Assembly: GCA_018066825.1 (NCBI GenBank)
Contig: JAGPVU010000154.1
Span: 1 to 18,822, forward strand
DNA from: Cycloclasticus sp.
Lineage (GTDB): Bacteria; Pseudomonadota; Gammaproteobacteria; Methylococcales; Cycloclasticaceae
Direction of reading: 5' to 3'
Length of the DNA: 18,822 nt
The stretch's first letter is position 1, and every line of letters begins with the position of its first letter. Shown piece after piece: positions 1 through 8,149 of this stretch. The notes below the pieces were generated by a model. The model had not been told where the DNA came from. It did no database searches and worked only from the letters and a program-made list of their open reading frames with translations. A program made the position numbers and the translations under genes.

Positions 1-282
1 ACACCATATCAAAGAGCTTCTCAAAGGGAAGCGCATACTTTGGAAATTCAGATAAAATCCAATAGGCAGCTCACATCAAAATACATAAAGTCAATTTCTT
101 TACAGTTAAGTGGTAAACAGTATGATCCTGTTAAGAAAAAACTTAAGGATTTTGATCAAGAGATGTTTGACCTTATAACGGGGGATGGTTTTGAGTCACA
201 AAGCCGAGAGATTTCCAAAAGTAAAGCAACTCAAATTTCTAAAAGGTGCGTTAGTATAAAAGCAGCCGTAATAATGCTGTAA
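1..282 (+). CDS. 3' end of an unidentified gene (partial)
   Basis: The frame is open from the first base to a TAA at 280-282, so about 93 C-terminal residues are visible and the true start probably lies left of the window. A TTG at 40 could also begin an 80-residue protein, but I see no convincing ribosome binding site before it. The protein is Lys- and Ser-rich and basic, with no membrane segment, signal peptide or Cys motif, and I do not recognise the family. It is more A+T-rich than the housekeeping genes to the right and sits next to a tRNA gene, which is compatible with an acquired segment ending here; that is inference only. Confidence 0.4.
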   Translation, partial: TPYQRASQREAHTLEIQIKSNRQLTSKYIKSISLQLSGKQYDPVKKKLKDFDQEMFDLITGDGFESQSREISKSKATQISKRCVSIKAAVIML

Positions 283-385
283 CCAATTGTATAAAGGGCT
301 AAGCCACAATTGAGCCCTTTATATATAAGAACTTTCGAGCCGCAAAGCTTTTCCACTTAAAGGTTGAAAATGTTTAACCAATTGT
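280..385. repeat. Two direct copies of TAACCAATTGT
   Basis: The 11-mer TAACCAATTGT occurs at 280-290 and again at 375-385. The first copy begins in the stop codon of the partial gene and abuts the 291-322 hairpin. The second lies in a quasi-palindrome (GTTTAACCAATTGTTTAAC, 372-390). The core CCAATTG is close to self-complementary, so protein binding is possible, but at this A+T content chance is also possible. Confidence 0.3.
291..322. terminator. Perfect 10-bp hairpin after the partial gene
   Basis: ATAAAGGGCT at 291-300 and AGCCCTTTAT at 313-322 are exact reverse complements separated by 12 nt. The hairpin starts 9 nt after the stop codon of the partial gene, which suits a transcription terminator. 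The T-run expected after it is missing (ATATAAG follows), so it would be a weak intrinsic terminator or an RNA-stabilising 3' stem. Confidence 0.45.
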
Positions 386-408
386 TTAACTAATAATGTT
401 CTGGACAT

Positions 409-440
409 AAAAAAAGAGCTAGTTTTTACACTAACTCTTT
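409..440 (-). terminator. Rho-independent terminator of tRNA-Asn
   Basis: Read leftward, an 11-bp stem (440-430 with 423-413, one G-U pair) with a 6-nt loop is followed by a run of seven U (415-409). It begins 9 nt after the tRNA-Asn 3' end, the standard position for a tRNA terminator. Confidence 0.85.
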
Positions 441-448
441 GATTATAT

Positions 449-524
449 TGGCTCCTCCGACTGGACTCGAACCAGTGACCCAATGATTAACAGTCATTTG
501 CTCTACCAACTGAGCTACAGAGGA
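449..524 (-). tRNA. tRNA-Asn (anticodon GUU)
   Basis: The 76-nt cloverleaf reads leftward from 524. The acceptor strands TCCTCTG and CGGAGGA pair with one G-U, the discriminator is G, and CCA is encoded. The D arm (AGCTCAGTTGGTAGAGC) and T arm (GGTTCGAGTCC) are canonical, and the anticodon loop reads CTGTTAA, giving GUU for asparagine. It has its own promoter at 541-569 and a terminator at 409-440, so it is a single-gene transcription unit. Confidence 0.97.
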
Positions 525-540
525 ATTGTTTAGGCCGCGT

Positions 541-569
541 ATCTTACGAAACGATACCGTTACGGTCAA
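541..569 (-). promoter_or_regulatory. Sigma-70 promoter of tRNA-Asn
   Basis: On the minus strand, TTGACC (569-564) and TAAGAT (546-541) are separated by exactly 17 nt. The G+C-rich stretch ACGCGGCC follows the -10, which is the discriminator type of stringently controlled stable-RNA promoters. The tRNA begins 16 nt after the -10 box. Confidence 0.8.
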
Positions 570-593
570 TAGCTAATCCCGCTTATCTGGTAT

Positions 594-1784
594 TTAATTG
601 CTGTTAAGTAGTGTCTCAATCCGATCTAGCGCGCTGACTAAATTATCCATGCCGGTGGCGATTGAAATACGCATGTGTCCCTCTAAGCCAAAAGCTGAGC
701 CGGGAACCAGCGCAACGCCTGCTTTTTCAATAATGTATTCCGCTAAATCGATATCGTTGTTGATGCTATCCATGCGATTGATGACGCCATTAAAGTCTGG
801 GAAGCAATAAAACGTGCCGTCAGATGGAATGCAGCTGATGCCATCAATGGTATTCAGTTTTTCTACCACGTAATCGTGCCGCTCTTTAAACGCGACAAGC
901 ATCTCGCCAATGCACGATTGATCGCCCTCTAAGGCGGCTTGTGCGGCAAATTGCGAGATAGACGTAGGGTTGGACGTGCTTTGCGATTGAATGTTCTTCA
1001 TCGCTTTTATCAGGCCTGCTGGGCCTGCGGCGTAACCGATGCGCCAGCCGGTCATTGAATAGGCTTTGGATACGCCATTAAGCACCATGGTTTGATCGTA
1101 CAGCTCGGGACAGGCCATCACAATATTACAAAATGATTCGTCGCCCCAAAGAATGTGTTCGTACATATCATCGGTGGCGATCAAAATATCGGGGTGTTTT
1201 TTTAACACCGCGCCAAGTGCAACGAGTTCGGCGCGAGTATAGGCTTTACCACTGGGGTTAGAGGGGCTGTTGATCACCACGATTTTAGTTTTGTCGGTAA
1301 TCGCTGCTTCTAACTGCTCGGGGCTTACTTTAAAGGCTTGATCTTGACCAGCGGTCACAATCACCGGTACACCACCGGCTAATAAGCTCATGTCGGGGTA
1401 GGACACCCAGTAAGGCGCAAGGATGACGACTTCATCGCCATCATCTAAAAAGGCTTGTGCCAGGTTAAAAAAGCTTTGTTTACCGCCACAAGAGACCAAA
1501 ATTTGATCCAACTGGTAATCCAATTGATTGTCTTTTTTTAGTTTATTGATAATGGCTTTTTTAAGTTCTACGGTGCCATCAACGGCGGTGTATTTGGTTT
1601 TGCCCGCATTAATGGCATCGATAGCGGCCTGCTTAATGTGCTGAGGGGTATCAAAGTCTGGCTCGCCTGCGCCTAGACCAATAATGTCTTGACCGGCGGC
1701 ACGTAACGCAGCGGCTCTTGCGGTAACGGCTAGCGTAGGTGAAGGTTTGATGCGTTGTACGCGCTGTGAAAGTTTAATATTCAT
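594..1784 (-). CDS. aspC: PLP-dependent aspartate/aromatic aminotransferase (class I)
   Basis: A 396-residue fold-type I aminotransferase, expected to move an amino group between aspartate (or related acids) and 2-oxoglutarate in the cytoplasm. Visible signatures are GAGEPDFDTP (38-47), SNPSGK (175-180) with the substrate/PLP Asn176, the DDMYEH block (205-210) with the Asp and Tyr that hold the cofactor, and SKAYSMTGWRIGY with the Schiff-base Lys240. An Arg near 372 (HMRISIATG) should bind the substrate alpha-carboxylate. The pattern fits the Ib subgroup (Thermus/rhizobial type) better than E. coli AspC, so substrate range is less certain than the family. The ATG start has no strong Shine-Dalgarno. 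The gene is divergent from uvrB, and no terminator is seen between its stop and the tRNA-Asn promoter. Confidence 0.9.
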   Translation of the reverse strand: MNIKLSQRVQRIKPSPTLAVTARAAALRAAGQDIIGLGAGEPDFDTPQHIKQAAIDAINAGKTKYTAVDGTVELKKAIINKLKKDNQLDYQLDQILVSCGGKQSFFNLAQAFLDDGDEVVILAPYWVSYPDMSLLAGGVPVIVTAGQDQAFKVSPEQLEAAITDKTKIVVINSPSNPSGKAYTRAELVALGAVLKKHPDILIATDDMYEHILWGDESFCNIVMACPELYDQTMVLNGVSKAYSMTGWRIGYAAGPAGLIKAMKNIQSQSTSNPTSISQFAAQAALEGDQSCIGEMLVAFKERHDYVVEKLNTIDGISCIPSDGTFYCFPDFNGVINRMDSINNDIDLAEYIIEKAGVALVPGSAFGLEGHMRISIATGMDNLVSALDRIETLLNSN

Positions 1785-1913
1785 AGGGTTGTGTGTGATC
1801 TCTTAAAATAAAACTTGCCCAAACAGGGTGTCGGTTGTGTTTTTAGAATAAAATTAATGATTCTGTCGTTCAATTGCGCATTCTACTTGATGCGGGGTAT
1901 ATGCAAAATCCTT

Positions 1914-3914
1914 ATGGGTAAAAAATTCGAAATAGATTCGCCTTTTCAGCCGGCGGGTGATCAGCCAGCGGCCATTAAAGCACTGGTTGAAGGTATTAAA
2001 GACGGTGAGTCGCATCAAACCTTACTGGGCGTTACCGGCTCGGGAAAGACCTTTACGATGGTGCATACCATCGCCAGTTTGCAGCGCCCGGCCTTGGTGT
2101 TGGTGCACAATAAAACCCTTGCCGCGCAATTATACGGTGAGTTAAAGGAGTTTTTGCCGGATAACGCGGTGGAATATTTTGTCTCGTATTACGATTACTA
2201 CCAACCCGAGGCGTATATGCCGGCGTCTGATACGTTTATCGACAAAGATGCCTCGCTCAACGAACATATCCAACAAATGCGGCTATCGGCCACCAAGGCG
2301 CTTATGGAGCGTCGTGACGCGGTTATTGTGGCCAGCGTGTCGTGCATTTATGGCTTGGGTGATCCGGAGTTGTACTTCAGCATGATTTTACATTTATCGC
2401 GCGGCGAACGGGTGAGTCAGCGCGATATCATCCACCAATTAACCGAGATGCAATACAAGCGTAATGACATTGAGTTAGTGCGTGCCACCTATCGGGTGAG
2501 GGGGGATGTGATTGATATTTTTCCAGCCGAGTCGGAACAAGACGCCGTACGCGTGGAGTTGTTCGACGATGAGATTGAACGCTTATCACTATTTGATCCG
2601 CTAACTGGCGAGATCACCCAGCGTATCCCACGCTTTACTATTTTCCCTATTTCGCATTACGTTACCCCGCGAGAAACCATCATCGCTGCGATTGATAAGA
2701 TTCAGGTGGAACTGGCTAATAGAGTGGGGCAGCTGCGCTCGCTGGATAAACTGGTCGAAGCACAACGACTAGAAGAACGAACAAAATTTGATATCGAAAT
2801 GATGCGGGAAATTGGCTACTGCTCGGGGATCGAAAACTATTCACGTTATTTATCGGGCAGAAACCCGGGCGATGCACCACCAACCTTGTTTGATTACTTA
2901 CCCAATGATGCGCTGTTGTTTATTGATGAGTCGCACGTGACCGTGCCACAAATAGGGGCGATGTATAAAGGCGACCGTTCGCGTAAAGAAACCTTGGTCG
3001 AGTACGGTTTTAGGTTGCCGTCGGCGCTGGATAACCGGCCGATGCGGTTTGAAGAGTTTGAGGCAAAGGCGCCGCAAACCGTATTTGTATCGGCGACCCC
3101 AGCAAAATACGAAAAAGCGCGATCTGGCGCGGTGGTCGAACAAATTGTACGCCCCACGGGGTTATTAGACCCGCTAATTGAAGTGCGCCCTGCGACCACC
3201 CAGGTTGACGACCTGTTATCGGAAATTAATAAACGGGTCAAATTGGAAGAACGGGTGCTGGTTACCACCTTAACTAAGCGTATGTCAGAAGACCTGACCG
3301 ACTATTTAATGGAGCACGGCGTTAGGGTGCGTTATTTGCATTCTGATATCCCAACCGTTGAGCGAATGGAAATTATCCGCGACCTGCGCCTTGGGGTGTT
3401 TGACGTGCTGATTGGTATTAACTTATTACGCGAAGGTTTAGACATTCCAGAAGTCTCCTTAGTGGCCATTTTAGATGCCGATAAAGAAGGCTTTTTACGC
3501 TCGGATGTGTCGATGATTCAAACCATTGGACGGGCGGCAAGAAACGTTAAGGGCATGGCCATTTTGTACGCCGACAAGGTGACCGGCTCGATGCAACGCG
3601 CGATGGATGAAACCGCACGCCGACGTATTACCCAGCATCAATATAATGAGCAGCACGGCATTACGCCGGTGGGTATTGTTAAAAAAGTCACCGACATTAT
3701 GGAAAGTTCTAAACGGCTTGATCGCTCTAAAATTAAACAAATCGCCGAAGATGAGGCTAAGTACCATGCTTACACCCCGGCGCAGATGGCAAAAACCATT
3801 AAAGGGCTAGAGGCCAAAATGTACCAGCACGCGCGTGACTTAGAGTTTGAACAAGCGGCCAAAGTGCGTGATGAAGTGAATGGTTTGCGCGATAGGATGG
3901 TGCTGGGGTCTTAG
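1914..3914 (+). CDS. uvrB: UvrB, excinuclease ABC subunit B
   Basis: UvrB receives damaged DNA from UvrA, verifies the lesion by inserting a beta-hairpin, and recruits UvrC for nucleotide excision repair. From ATG 1914 the protein has 666 residues (E. coli: 673). Walker A GVTGSGKT falls at 39-46, as in E. coli. The Tyr-rich beta-hairpin (YYDYYQPEAYMP), the DESH Walker B box, helicase motif VI (QTIGRAARN) and a C-terminal UVR coiled coil (LEFEQAAKVRDEV), which binds UvrC, are all present. The frame stays open upstream to TTG 1815, but the extra 33 residues are not UvrB-like and the family starts MxKxFxxxSxFxPAGDQ, so ATG 1914 is preferred; its Shine-Dalgarno is poor. I found no clear LexA box (CTG-N10-CAG) in the upstream gap. 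Confidence 0.97.
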   Translation: MGKKFEIDSPFQPAGDQPAAIKALVEGIKDGESHQTLLGVTGSGKTFTMVHTIASLQRPALVLVHNKTLAAQLYGELKEFLPDNAVEYFVSYYDYYQPEAYMPASDTFIDKDASLNEHIQQMRLSATKALMERRDAVIVASVSCIYGLGDPELYFSMILHLSRGERVSQRDIIHQLTEMQYKRNDIELVRATYRVRGDVIDIFPAESEQDAVRVELFDDEIERLSLFDPLTGEITQRIPRFTIFPISHYVTPRETIIAAIDKIQVELANRVGQLRSLDKLVEAQRLEERTKFDIEMMREIGYCSGIENYSRYLSGRNPGDAPPTLFDYLPNDALLFIDESHVTVPQIGAMYKGDRSRKETLVEYGFRLPSALDNRPMRFEEFEAKAPQTVFVSATPAKYEKARSGAVVEQIVRPTGLLDPLIEVRPATTQVDDLLSEINKRVKLEERVLVTTLTKRMSEDLTDYLMEHGVRVRYLHSDIPTVERMEIIRDLRLGVFDVLIGINLLREGLDIPEVSLVAILDADKEGFLRSDVSMIQTIGRAARNVKGMAILYADKVTGSMQRAMDETARRRITQHQYNEQHGITPVGIVKKVTDIMESSKRLDRSKIKQIAEDEAKYHAYTPAQMAKTIKGLEAKMYQHARDLEFEQAAKVRDEVNGLRDRMVLGS

Positions 3915-4020
3915 TTAGAGATTAAGGCACTAAACAACATAAGCGGCCTAATCATTGGTATGATTTTAGATCGAATTTAATTAATCCTTAATAGTAGTTT
4001 CATTCATCTGGAGCCTAAGT

Positions 4021-5163
4021 ATGAGTAATGCGTTGATAAAGCCGTTTCAAATAGCCATTAGCGATGCGGTTATAGAGGATTTGAAAAACCGTCTGGCAAA
4101 TACCCGTTGGCCAGAAAAAGAAACCGTAACAGATTGGTCGCAAGGGATGCCCTTAGCCTACAGTCAAGAGCTATGCGAGTATTGGTTAAACGATTACGAC
4201 TGGCGGCAGCGTGAGGCACGGCTGAACCGCTATCCGCAATTTACTACCGAATTGAACGACTTAGCGGTTCACTTTGTTCATGTGCGCTCGGCGCACGCAG
4301 ACGCTAAGCCATTACTGATGACCCACGGTTGGCCGGGTTCGATTGCAGAGTTTCAAGCGGTGATTGGCCCTTTGGTAGACCCCGAAGCGCACGGTGGTAA
4401 GGCAGAAGACGCATTCCACGTGGTCTGCCCTAGTTTGCCGGGGTTTGGTTTTTCGGCGAAGCCTGCCTCGACGGGGTGGTCGGTTGATAAAATAGCGCAA
4501 ACCTGGGATTTATTGATGCTGAGGCTGGGTTATTCGCGTTATGTAGCCCAAGGCGGAGACTGGGGCGCCATCGTAACGACAACGATTGCGGAGCAAAACC
4601 TCGGTCATTGCGAAGCTATCCATGTCAATATGGTGGTCGTCGAACCTGACCCAGCGACGATGGATGAGCTGACGGCTATCGAACAAGACGCGATTGCTGG
4701 TATTCAATATTATTACGACAGCGATTCGGGATATTCAAAACAACAAAGCACGCGGCCGCAAACGCTGGGCTACGGTTTAACCGATTCACCGGTTGGTCAA
4801 ATGACGTAGATGCTGGAAAAGTTTTATGCTTGGATGGACTGTAACGGGCACCCAGAAAATGTGCTCAGTAAGGACCAGTTATTGGATAACGTGATGCTGT
4901 ATTGGTGCACTGCCAGCGCGGCGTCATCGGCTCGTTTGTACTGGGAAAGTTTCAATAACTTATCAATGGCGGAGATTGCACTTCCTGTGGGTTGCAGTGT
5001 GTACCCAAAGGATATTTTTCGCGCCTCTCGCCGCTGGGCAGAACGTCGGTTTAAAAATTTGATACATTGGAACGAGTTTGACCAGGGTGGACACTTTGCT
5101 GCGCTCGAACGGCCTGAGACGTTTGTTGATGAAGTGCGTAGCTCCTTTCGTCCGTTGCGTTAG
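4021..5163 (+). pseudogene. Epoxide hydrolase interrupted by an in-frame amber codon
   Basis: This is an alpha/beta-hydrolase epoxide hydrolase of the EHN-domain type, which opens epoxides to diols through an aspartyl ester. One frame runs 380 codons, the usual family length, but codon 263 (4807-4809) is TAG. The N-terminal EHN domain, the oxyanion motif HGWPGS (102-107), the nucleophile Asp180 in GGDWG, and the catalytic His at about 358 in GGHFAALE all survive. Relatives normally have Trp before the EKFYAWMDC segment, so a single TGG-to-TAG change explains the stop. An ATG follows the amber directly (4810-4812), so a separate 117-residue C-terminal piece could be made by reinitiation. CTGGAGCC gives a good ribosome binding site for the ATG at 4021. 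It stands alone between uvrB and tRNA-Val. It may be a recent pseudogene, a sequencing error, or a suppressed gene. Confidence 0.85.
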
Positions 5164-5206
5164 CTGTTAACGACGCAACTTATTGTTGTTTAACTTAATT
5201 GAGTGC

Positions 5207-5235
5207 TTCACTAACGTTGCAAGTTTAAGTACAAT
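5207..5235 (+). promoter_or_regulatory. Sigma-70 promoter of tRNA-Val
   Basis: TTCACT (5207-5212), a 17-nt spacer and TACAAT (5230-5235) precede tRNA-Val, followed by GCCCGG, a stringent-type discriminator. The mature tRNA begins 27 nt downstream. No terminator is seen between tRNA-Val and thrS, so this promoter may also feed thrS. Confidence 0.7.
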
Positions 5236-5261
5236 GCCCGGTCTTAAGATGCTTGGCTTAT

Positions 5262-5338
5262 AGGCGCGTAGCTCAGTTGGTTAGAGCGCATCCTTGACAT
5301 GGATGAGGTCGGTGGTTCGAATCCACTCGTGCCTACCA
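5262..5338 (+). tRNA. tRNA-Val (anticodon GAC)
   Basis: A 77-nt cloverleaf with acceptor strands AGGCGCG and CGTGCCT (one G-U), discriminator A and encoded CCA. The D arm (AGCTCAGTTGGTTAGAGC) and T arm (GGTTCGAATCC) are canonical, and the anticodon loop TTGACAT gives GAC for valine. The sequence closely resembles E. coli tRNA-Val2. It lies 57 nt before the thrS start. Confidence 0.97.
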
Positions 5339-5395
5339 AGCAATCTAAATAATTAAAGCTATTCTCCGCTATCCAAAATTTAAAAAGGTTTTAAC

Positions 5396-7315
5396 GTGCC
5401 AGTCATTACACTACCCGATGGAAGTCAGCGTACATTTGAGCAAGCCGTCAGTGTGCTAGACGTTGCTGCGGATATCGGTGCGGGTTTGGCAAAAGCGACC
5501 TTGGCGGGCAAAGTGAACGACGTGTTGGTAGATGGCTCGTTCATGATCGAAAGTGACGCCAACGTGTCTATCGTTACCTCGCGAGACGAAGAGGGGCTTG
5601 AGGTGATTCGTCACTCTGCCGCGCATTTATTGGCGCAGGCGGTTAAACAAGTATTCCCTAGCGCGCAAGTAACGATTGGCCCGGTGATTGATAATGGCTT
5701 TTTTTACGACTTTGCATTTGAACGGCCATTTACGCCAGACGATATTGCATTAATCGAAGCCAGAATGTCAGAACTGGTCGATCAGCAAATCGACATCGAA
5801 CGGATCGAAATATCACGTGATGATGCGGTTTCTTTCTTTCGAGAAAAAAACGAAGAATACAAAGCACAAATCATTGAAAGTATTCCACAAGATGAAGTGC
5901 TAACACTCTATCGTCAAGGTGAGTTTACCGATTTGTGCCGCGGGCCTCACGTGCCCAATACCGCCAGCTTAAAGGCGTTTAAATTAACAAAAATCGCCGG
6001 TGCCTATTGGCGGGGTGACTCAAACAACGAAATGCTACAACGCATTTACGGCACGGCTTGGGGTGATGCTAAGGCGCTTAAAAAACACCTCAATGCCATT
6101 CAAGAGGCAGAAAAGCGTGATCACCGTAAAATTGCCAAGTCGTTAGACCTGTTCCATATACAAGAAGAAGCGCCGGGCATGATATTTTGGCACGACGCGG
6201 GTTTAAGCATCTATCGCAGTATTGAGCAGTATATCCGTTCAAAACTACAACAAAACGATTACGTCGAAGTGCGCACCCCGCAGTTGGTGGACAAAAGCCT
6301 GTGGCAAAAATCGGGGCACTGGGATAAGTTTCGCGACGATATGTTTACCGTCGAATCCGATAGCCGTGAATACGCGGTAAAACCGATGAACTGCCCCTGT
6401 CACGTGCAGATTTATAATCAAGGGCTAAAGAGTTACCGTGATTTACCGCTAAGGATGGCCGAGTTTGGTTCTTGCCATCGTAATGAGCCGTCAGGCACCT
6501 TGCACGGCTTAATGCGTTTAAGAAACTTTATTCAAGACGACGCGCATATTTTCTGTAGTGAAGATCAGGTGCAATCAGAGGTTTCCTCTTTTATTGACCT
6601 GCTCTACGAGGTGTACGCAGATTTTGGTTTTACCGACATTATTATTAAACTGTCTACGAGACCAGAAAAACGCGTGGGTTCGGATGACGTATGGGATAAA
6701 TCAGAAAAGGCCTTGGAAGACGCGCTGAATGCGAAAAACCTAAACTGGGACTTGCAGCCTGGCGAAGGCGCATTTTATGGCCCGAAGATCGAGTTTTCAC
6801 TTAAAGACTGTCTGGATCGAGTTTGGCAGTGCGGCACAATTCAAGTCGACTTTTCAATGCCGGAACGCTTGGATGCGCAATATATTGCCGAAGACGGATC
6901 AAGGAAATCACCAGTGATGTTGCATCGCGCCATTTTAGGTTCATTGGAACGCTTTATTGGTATTTTGATCGAAGAATACGCGGGCAAGTTTCCACTATGG
7001 TTAGCGCCGACCCAAGTCGTTTTGATGACAATAACCGATAAAAGTGACGAATATGTGGCCTCAATTGCTAAAATCCTTCAAAAACAAGGAATCAGAGTCA
7101 AATTAGACTTGAGAAATGAGAAGATCGGCTTTAAAATTCGCGAGCACACTTTAAAGCGAATTCCATATCTTGTTGTTATCGGTGAAAAAGAAGTCGATAA
7201 TAACGAGTTAGCGGTACGTGCGTTAAGTGGTAAAAACATGGGTAATTTCACTCCTAAGGACTTTATTGCACGGTTGGCGAATGAAATTGCCGAGCGCAGT
7301 AAATTAGAGCCTTAA
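5396..7315 (+). CDS. thrS: Threonyl-tRNA synthetase
   Basis: Charges tRNA-Thr with threonine. The 639 residues match the family (E. coli 642). Order: TGS domain (about 1-60); editing domain with His73 and His77 in HSAAHLL and Asp179/Cys181 in TDLCRGPH, the site that clears Ser-tRNA-Thr; class II catalytic core with the zinc Cys in MNCPCH and the zinc His residues in DDAHIFC and MLHRAILGS; C-terminal anticodon-binding domain (from about 540). The start is GTG: an in-frame TAA at 5381 excludes a longer form, and AAAAAGG at 5382-5388 is well placed. It heads the infC-rpmI-rplT cluster, 81 nt before infC. E. coli ThrRS represses its own mRNA through a tRNA-like operator; the 57-nt leader here shows no obvious copy. 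Confidence 0.98.
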   Translation: MPVITLPDGSQRTFEQAVSVLDVAADIGAGLAKATLAGKVNDVLVDGSFMIESDANVSIVTSRDEEGLEVIRHSAAHLLAQAVKQVFPSAQVTIGPVIDNGFFYDFAFERPFTPDDIALIEARMSELVDQQIDIERIEISRDDAVSFFREKNEEYKAQIIESIPQDEVLTLYRQGEFTDLCRGPHVPNTASLKAFKLTKIAGAYWRGDSNNEMLQRIYGTAWGDAKALKKHLNAIQEAEKRDHRKIAKSLDLFHIQEEAPGMIFWHDAGLSIYRSIEQYIRSKLQQNDYVEVRTPQLVDKSLWQKSGHWDKFRDDMFTVESDSREYAVKPMNCPCHVQIYNQGLKSYRDLPLRMAEFGSCHRNEPSGTLHGLMRLRNFIQDDAHIFCSEDQVQSEVSSFIDLLYEVYADFGFTDIIIKLSTRPEKRVGSDDVWDKSEKALEDALNAKNLNWDLQPGEGAFYGPKIEFSLKDCLDRVWQCGTIQVDFSMPERLDAQYIAEDGSRKSPVMLHRAILGSLERFIGILIEEYAGKFPLWLAPTQVVLMTITDKSDEYVASIAKILQKQGIRVKLDLRNEKIGFKIREHTLKRIPYLVVIGEKEVDNNELAVRALSGKNMGNFTPKDFIARLANEIAERSKLEP

Positions 7316-7384
7316 GGGTTTATTGCACACGGTGTACAAGTTTTATTTAGGCGATTAGTCGCTTAACTTGGCTTTAAATATTTT

Positions 7385-7399
7385 GGAGATTGTAAAATC
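7385..7399 (+). promoter_or_regulatory. Shine-Dalgarno and AUC start codon of infC
   Basis: GGAG at 7385-7388 lies 8 nt before an ATC at 7397-7399, and the IF3 reading frame begins there. No ATG, GTG or TTG occurs in this frame from the upstream TAA (7364-7366) to GTG 7535, which is already inside the conserved N-domain. The ribosome binding site therefore decides for the non-canonical start. In E. coli infC uses AUU, which IF3 discriminates against, making the start codon the feedback sensor. Confidence 0.88.
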
Positions 7400-7915
7400 G
7401 CAACAAAAAAAGTAAGAATTAACGAAGATATTACGGTAGCGAACGTACGGCTTATTGATCATGAAGGTGAAAAAGTAGGTGTTGTTACGATAGAAAATGC
7501 GTTAAGTCTAGCTGCAGACGTTGAGTTAGACTTAGTGGAAGTGTCGCCGACGGCGTCACCGCCCGTATGTCGAATAATGGATTACGGCAAATTCAGATTT
7601 GAAGCGAGTAAGAAGTTACAAGCAACAAAGAAAAAGCAAAAAAACGTACAGGTTAAGGAAATAAAATTTAGACCGGGTACGGATATTGGTGATTACAACG
7701 TTAAATTGCGTAATTTACGTTCTTTTTTAGAGAATGGCGACAAGACGAAAATCACAGTGAGGTTTCGTGGTAGAGAAATGGCTCATCGAGAGTTGGGTAT
7801 GGATTTGCTGAAACGTGTTGAAAAAGATTTAGAAGAATTAGCGATGGTCGAACAGTGGCCAAAGTTTGAAGGTCGCCAGATGGTTATGGTTATGGCGCCA
7901 AAGAAAATTAATTAA
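7397..7915 (+). CDS. infC: Translation initiation factor IF-3, AUC start
   Basis: IF3 binds the 30S subunit, prevents premature 50S joining and checks the start codon and initiator tRNA. From the ATC at 7397 the protein has 172 residues (E. coli 180). The N-domain includes INEDITVANVRLID and the conserved PPVCRIMDYGKF; a Lys-rich linker (KKLQATKKKQKN) follows; the C-domain contains KEIKFRPGTDIGDY, RFRGREMAHRE and the terminal EGRQMVMVMAPKK. Starting at the first standard codon (GTG 7535) would leave 126 residues and delete about 46 conserved N-domain residues, so that start is wrong. rpmI begins 13 nt after the stop. Expression is probably autoregulated through the AUC start. Confidence 0.95.
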   Translation: MATKKVRINEDITVANVRLIDHEGEKVGVVTIENALSLAADVELDLVEVSPTASPPVCRIMDYGKFRFEASKKLQATKKKQKNVQVKEIKFRPGTDIGDYNVKLRNLRSFLENGDKTKITVRFRGREMAHRELGMDLLKRVEKDLEELAMVEQWPKFEGRQMVMVMAPKKIN

Positions 7916-7927
7916 CGGAGTACTGTA

Positions 7928-8125
7928 ATGCCCAAGATGAAGTCAAATAGTGGAGCTGCCAAACGTTTTAAAAGAACGGGAACTGGCGCGTTTAAATGTA
8001 AACAAGCTCATTTGCGTCATATTTTGACCAAAAAAACCACTAAACGTAAACGTCAGTTACGCAAGGCTTCATTGCTTCACGCGTCAGATATGAAAAGTGC
8101 AACGCGTATGTTGCCGTACAGCTAA
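7928..8125 (+). CDS. rpmI: 50S ribosomal protein bL35
   Basis: A 65-residue, very basic protein starting MPKMKSNSGAAKRFK with the conserved HILTKKTTKRKRQLR segment; the length equals that of the family. It is a small component of the large ribosomal subunit. ACGGAG before the ATG is a clear Shine-Dalgarno. It sits between infC and rplT with short gaps (13 and 24 nt), the standard operon. In E. coli L20 represses this operon at the rpmI translation start; I could not show the corresponding RNA fold here by eye. Confidence 0.97.
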   Translation: MPKMKSNSGAAKRFKRTGTGAFKCKQAHLRHILTKKTTKRKRQLRKASLLHASDMKSATRMLPYS

Positions 8126-8149
8126 TCTAAGAGTTATTGAGGAAAAAAA

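Noticed and set aside
1815..1913. A 33-residue N-terminal extension of UvrB from TTG 1815
   Set aside because: The added residues do not resemble UvrB, the family begins at the MGKKF position, and this stretch must hold the divergent promoters.
1785..1913. LexA/SOS box upstream of uvrB
   Set aside because: CTGT at 1862-1865 has no matching CAG at the required distance; nothing close to CTG-N10-CAG was found.
2894..3268. Minus-strand open frame inside uvrB
   Set aside because: It is fully antisense to conserved UvrB coding sequence and has no recognisable protein features.
4810..5163. An independent 117-residue gene
   Set aside because: It is the same frame and family as 4021-4806 and supplies the catalytic His, so it is the second half of the broken epoxide hydrolase, even if reinitiation occurs.
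5339..5395. tRNA-like operator for ThrRS autoregulation
   Set aside because: The leader is short and I could not see an anticodon-like hairpin as in E. coli; absence by eye is not proof.
7535..7915. A short IF3 starting at GTG 7535
   Set aside because: It removes conserved N-domain sequence that is present in frame upstream back to the AUC start.
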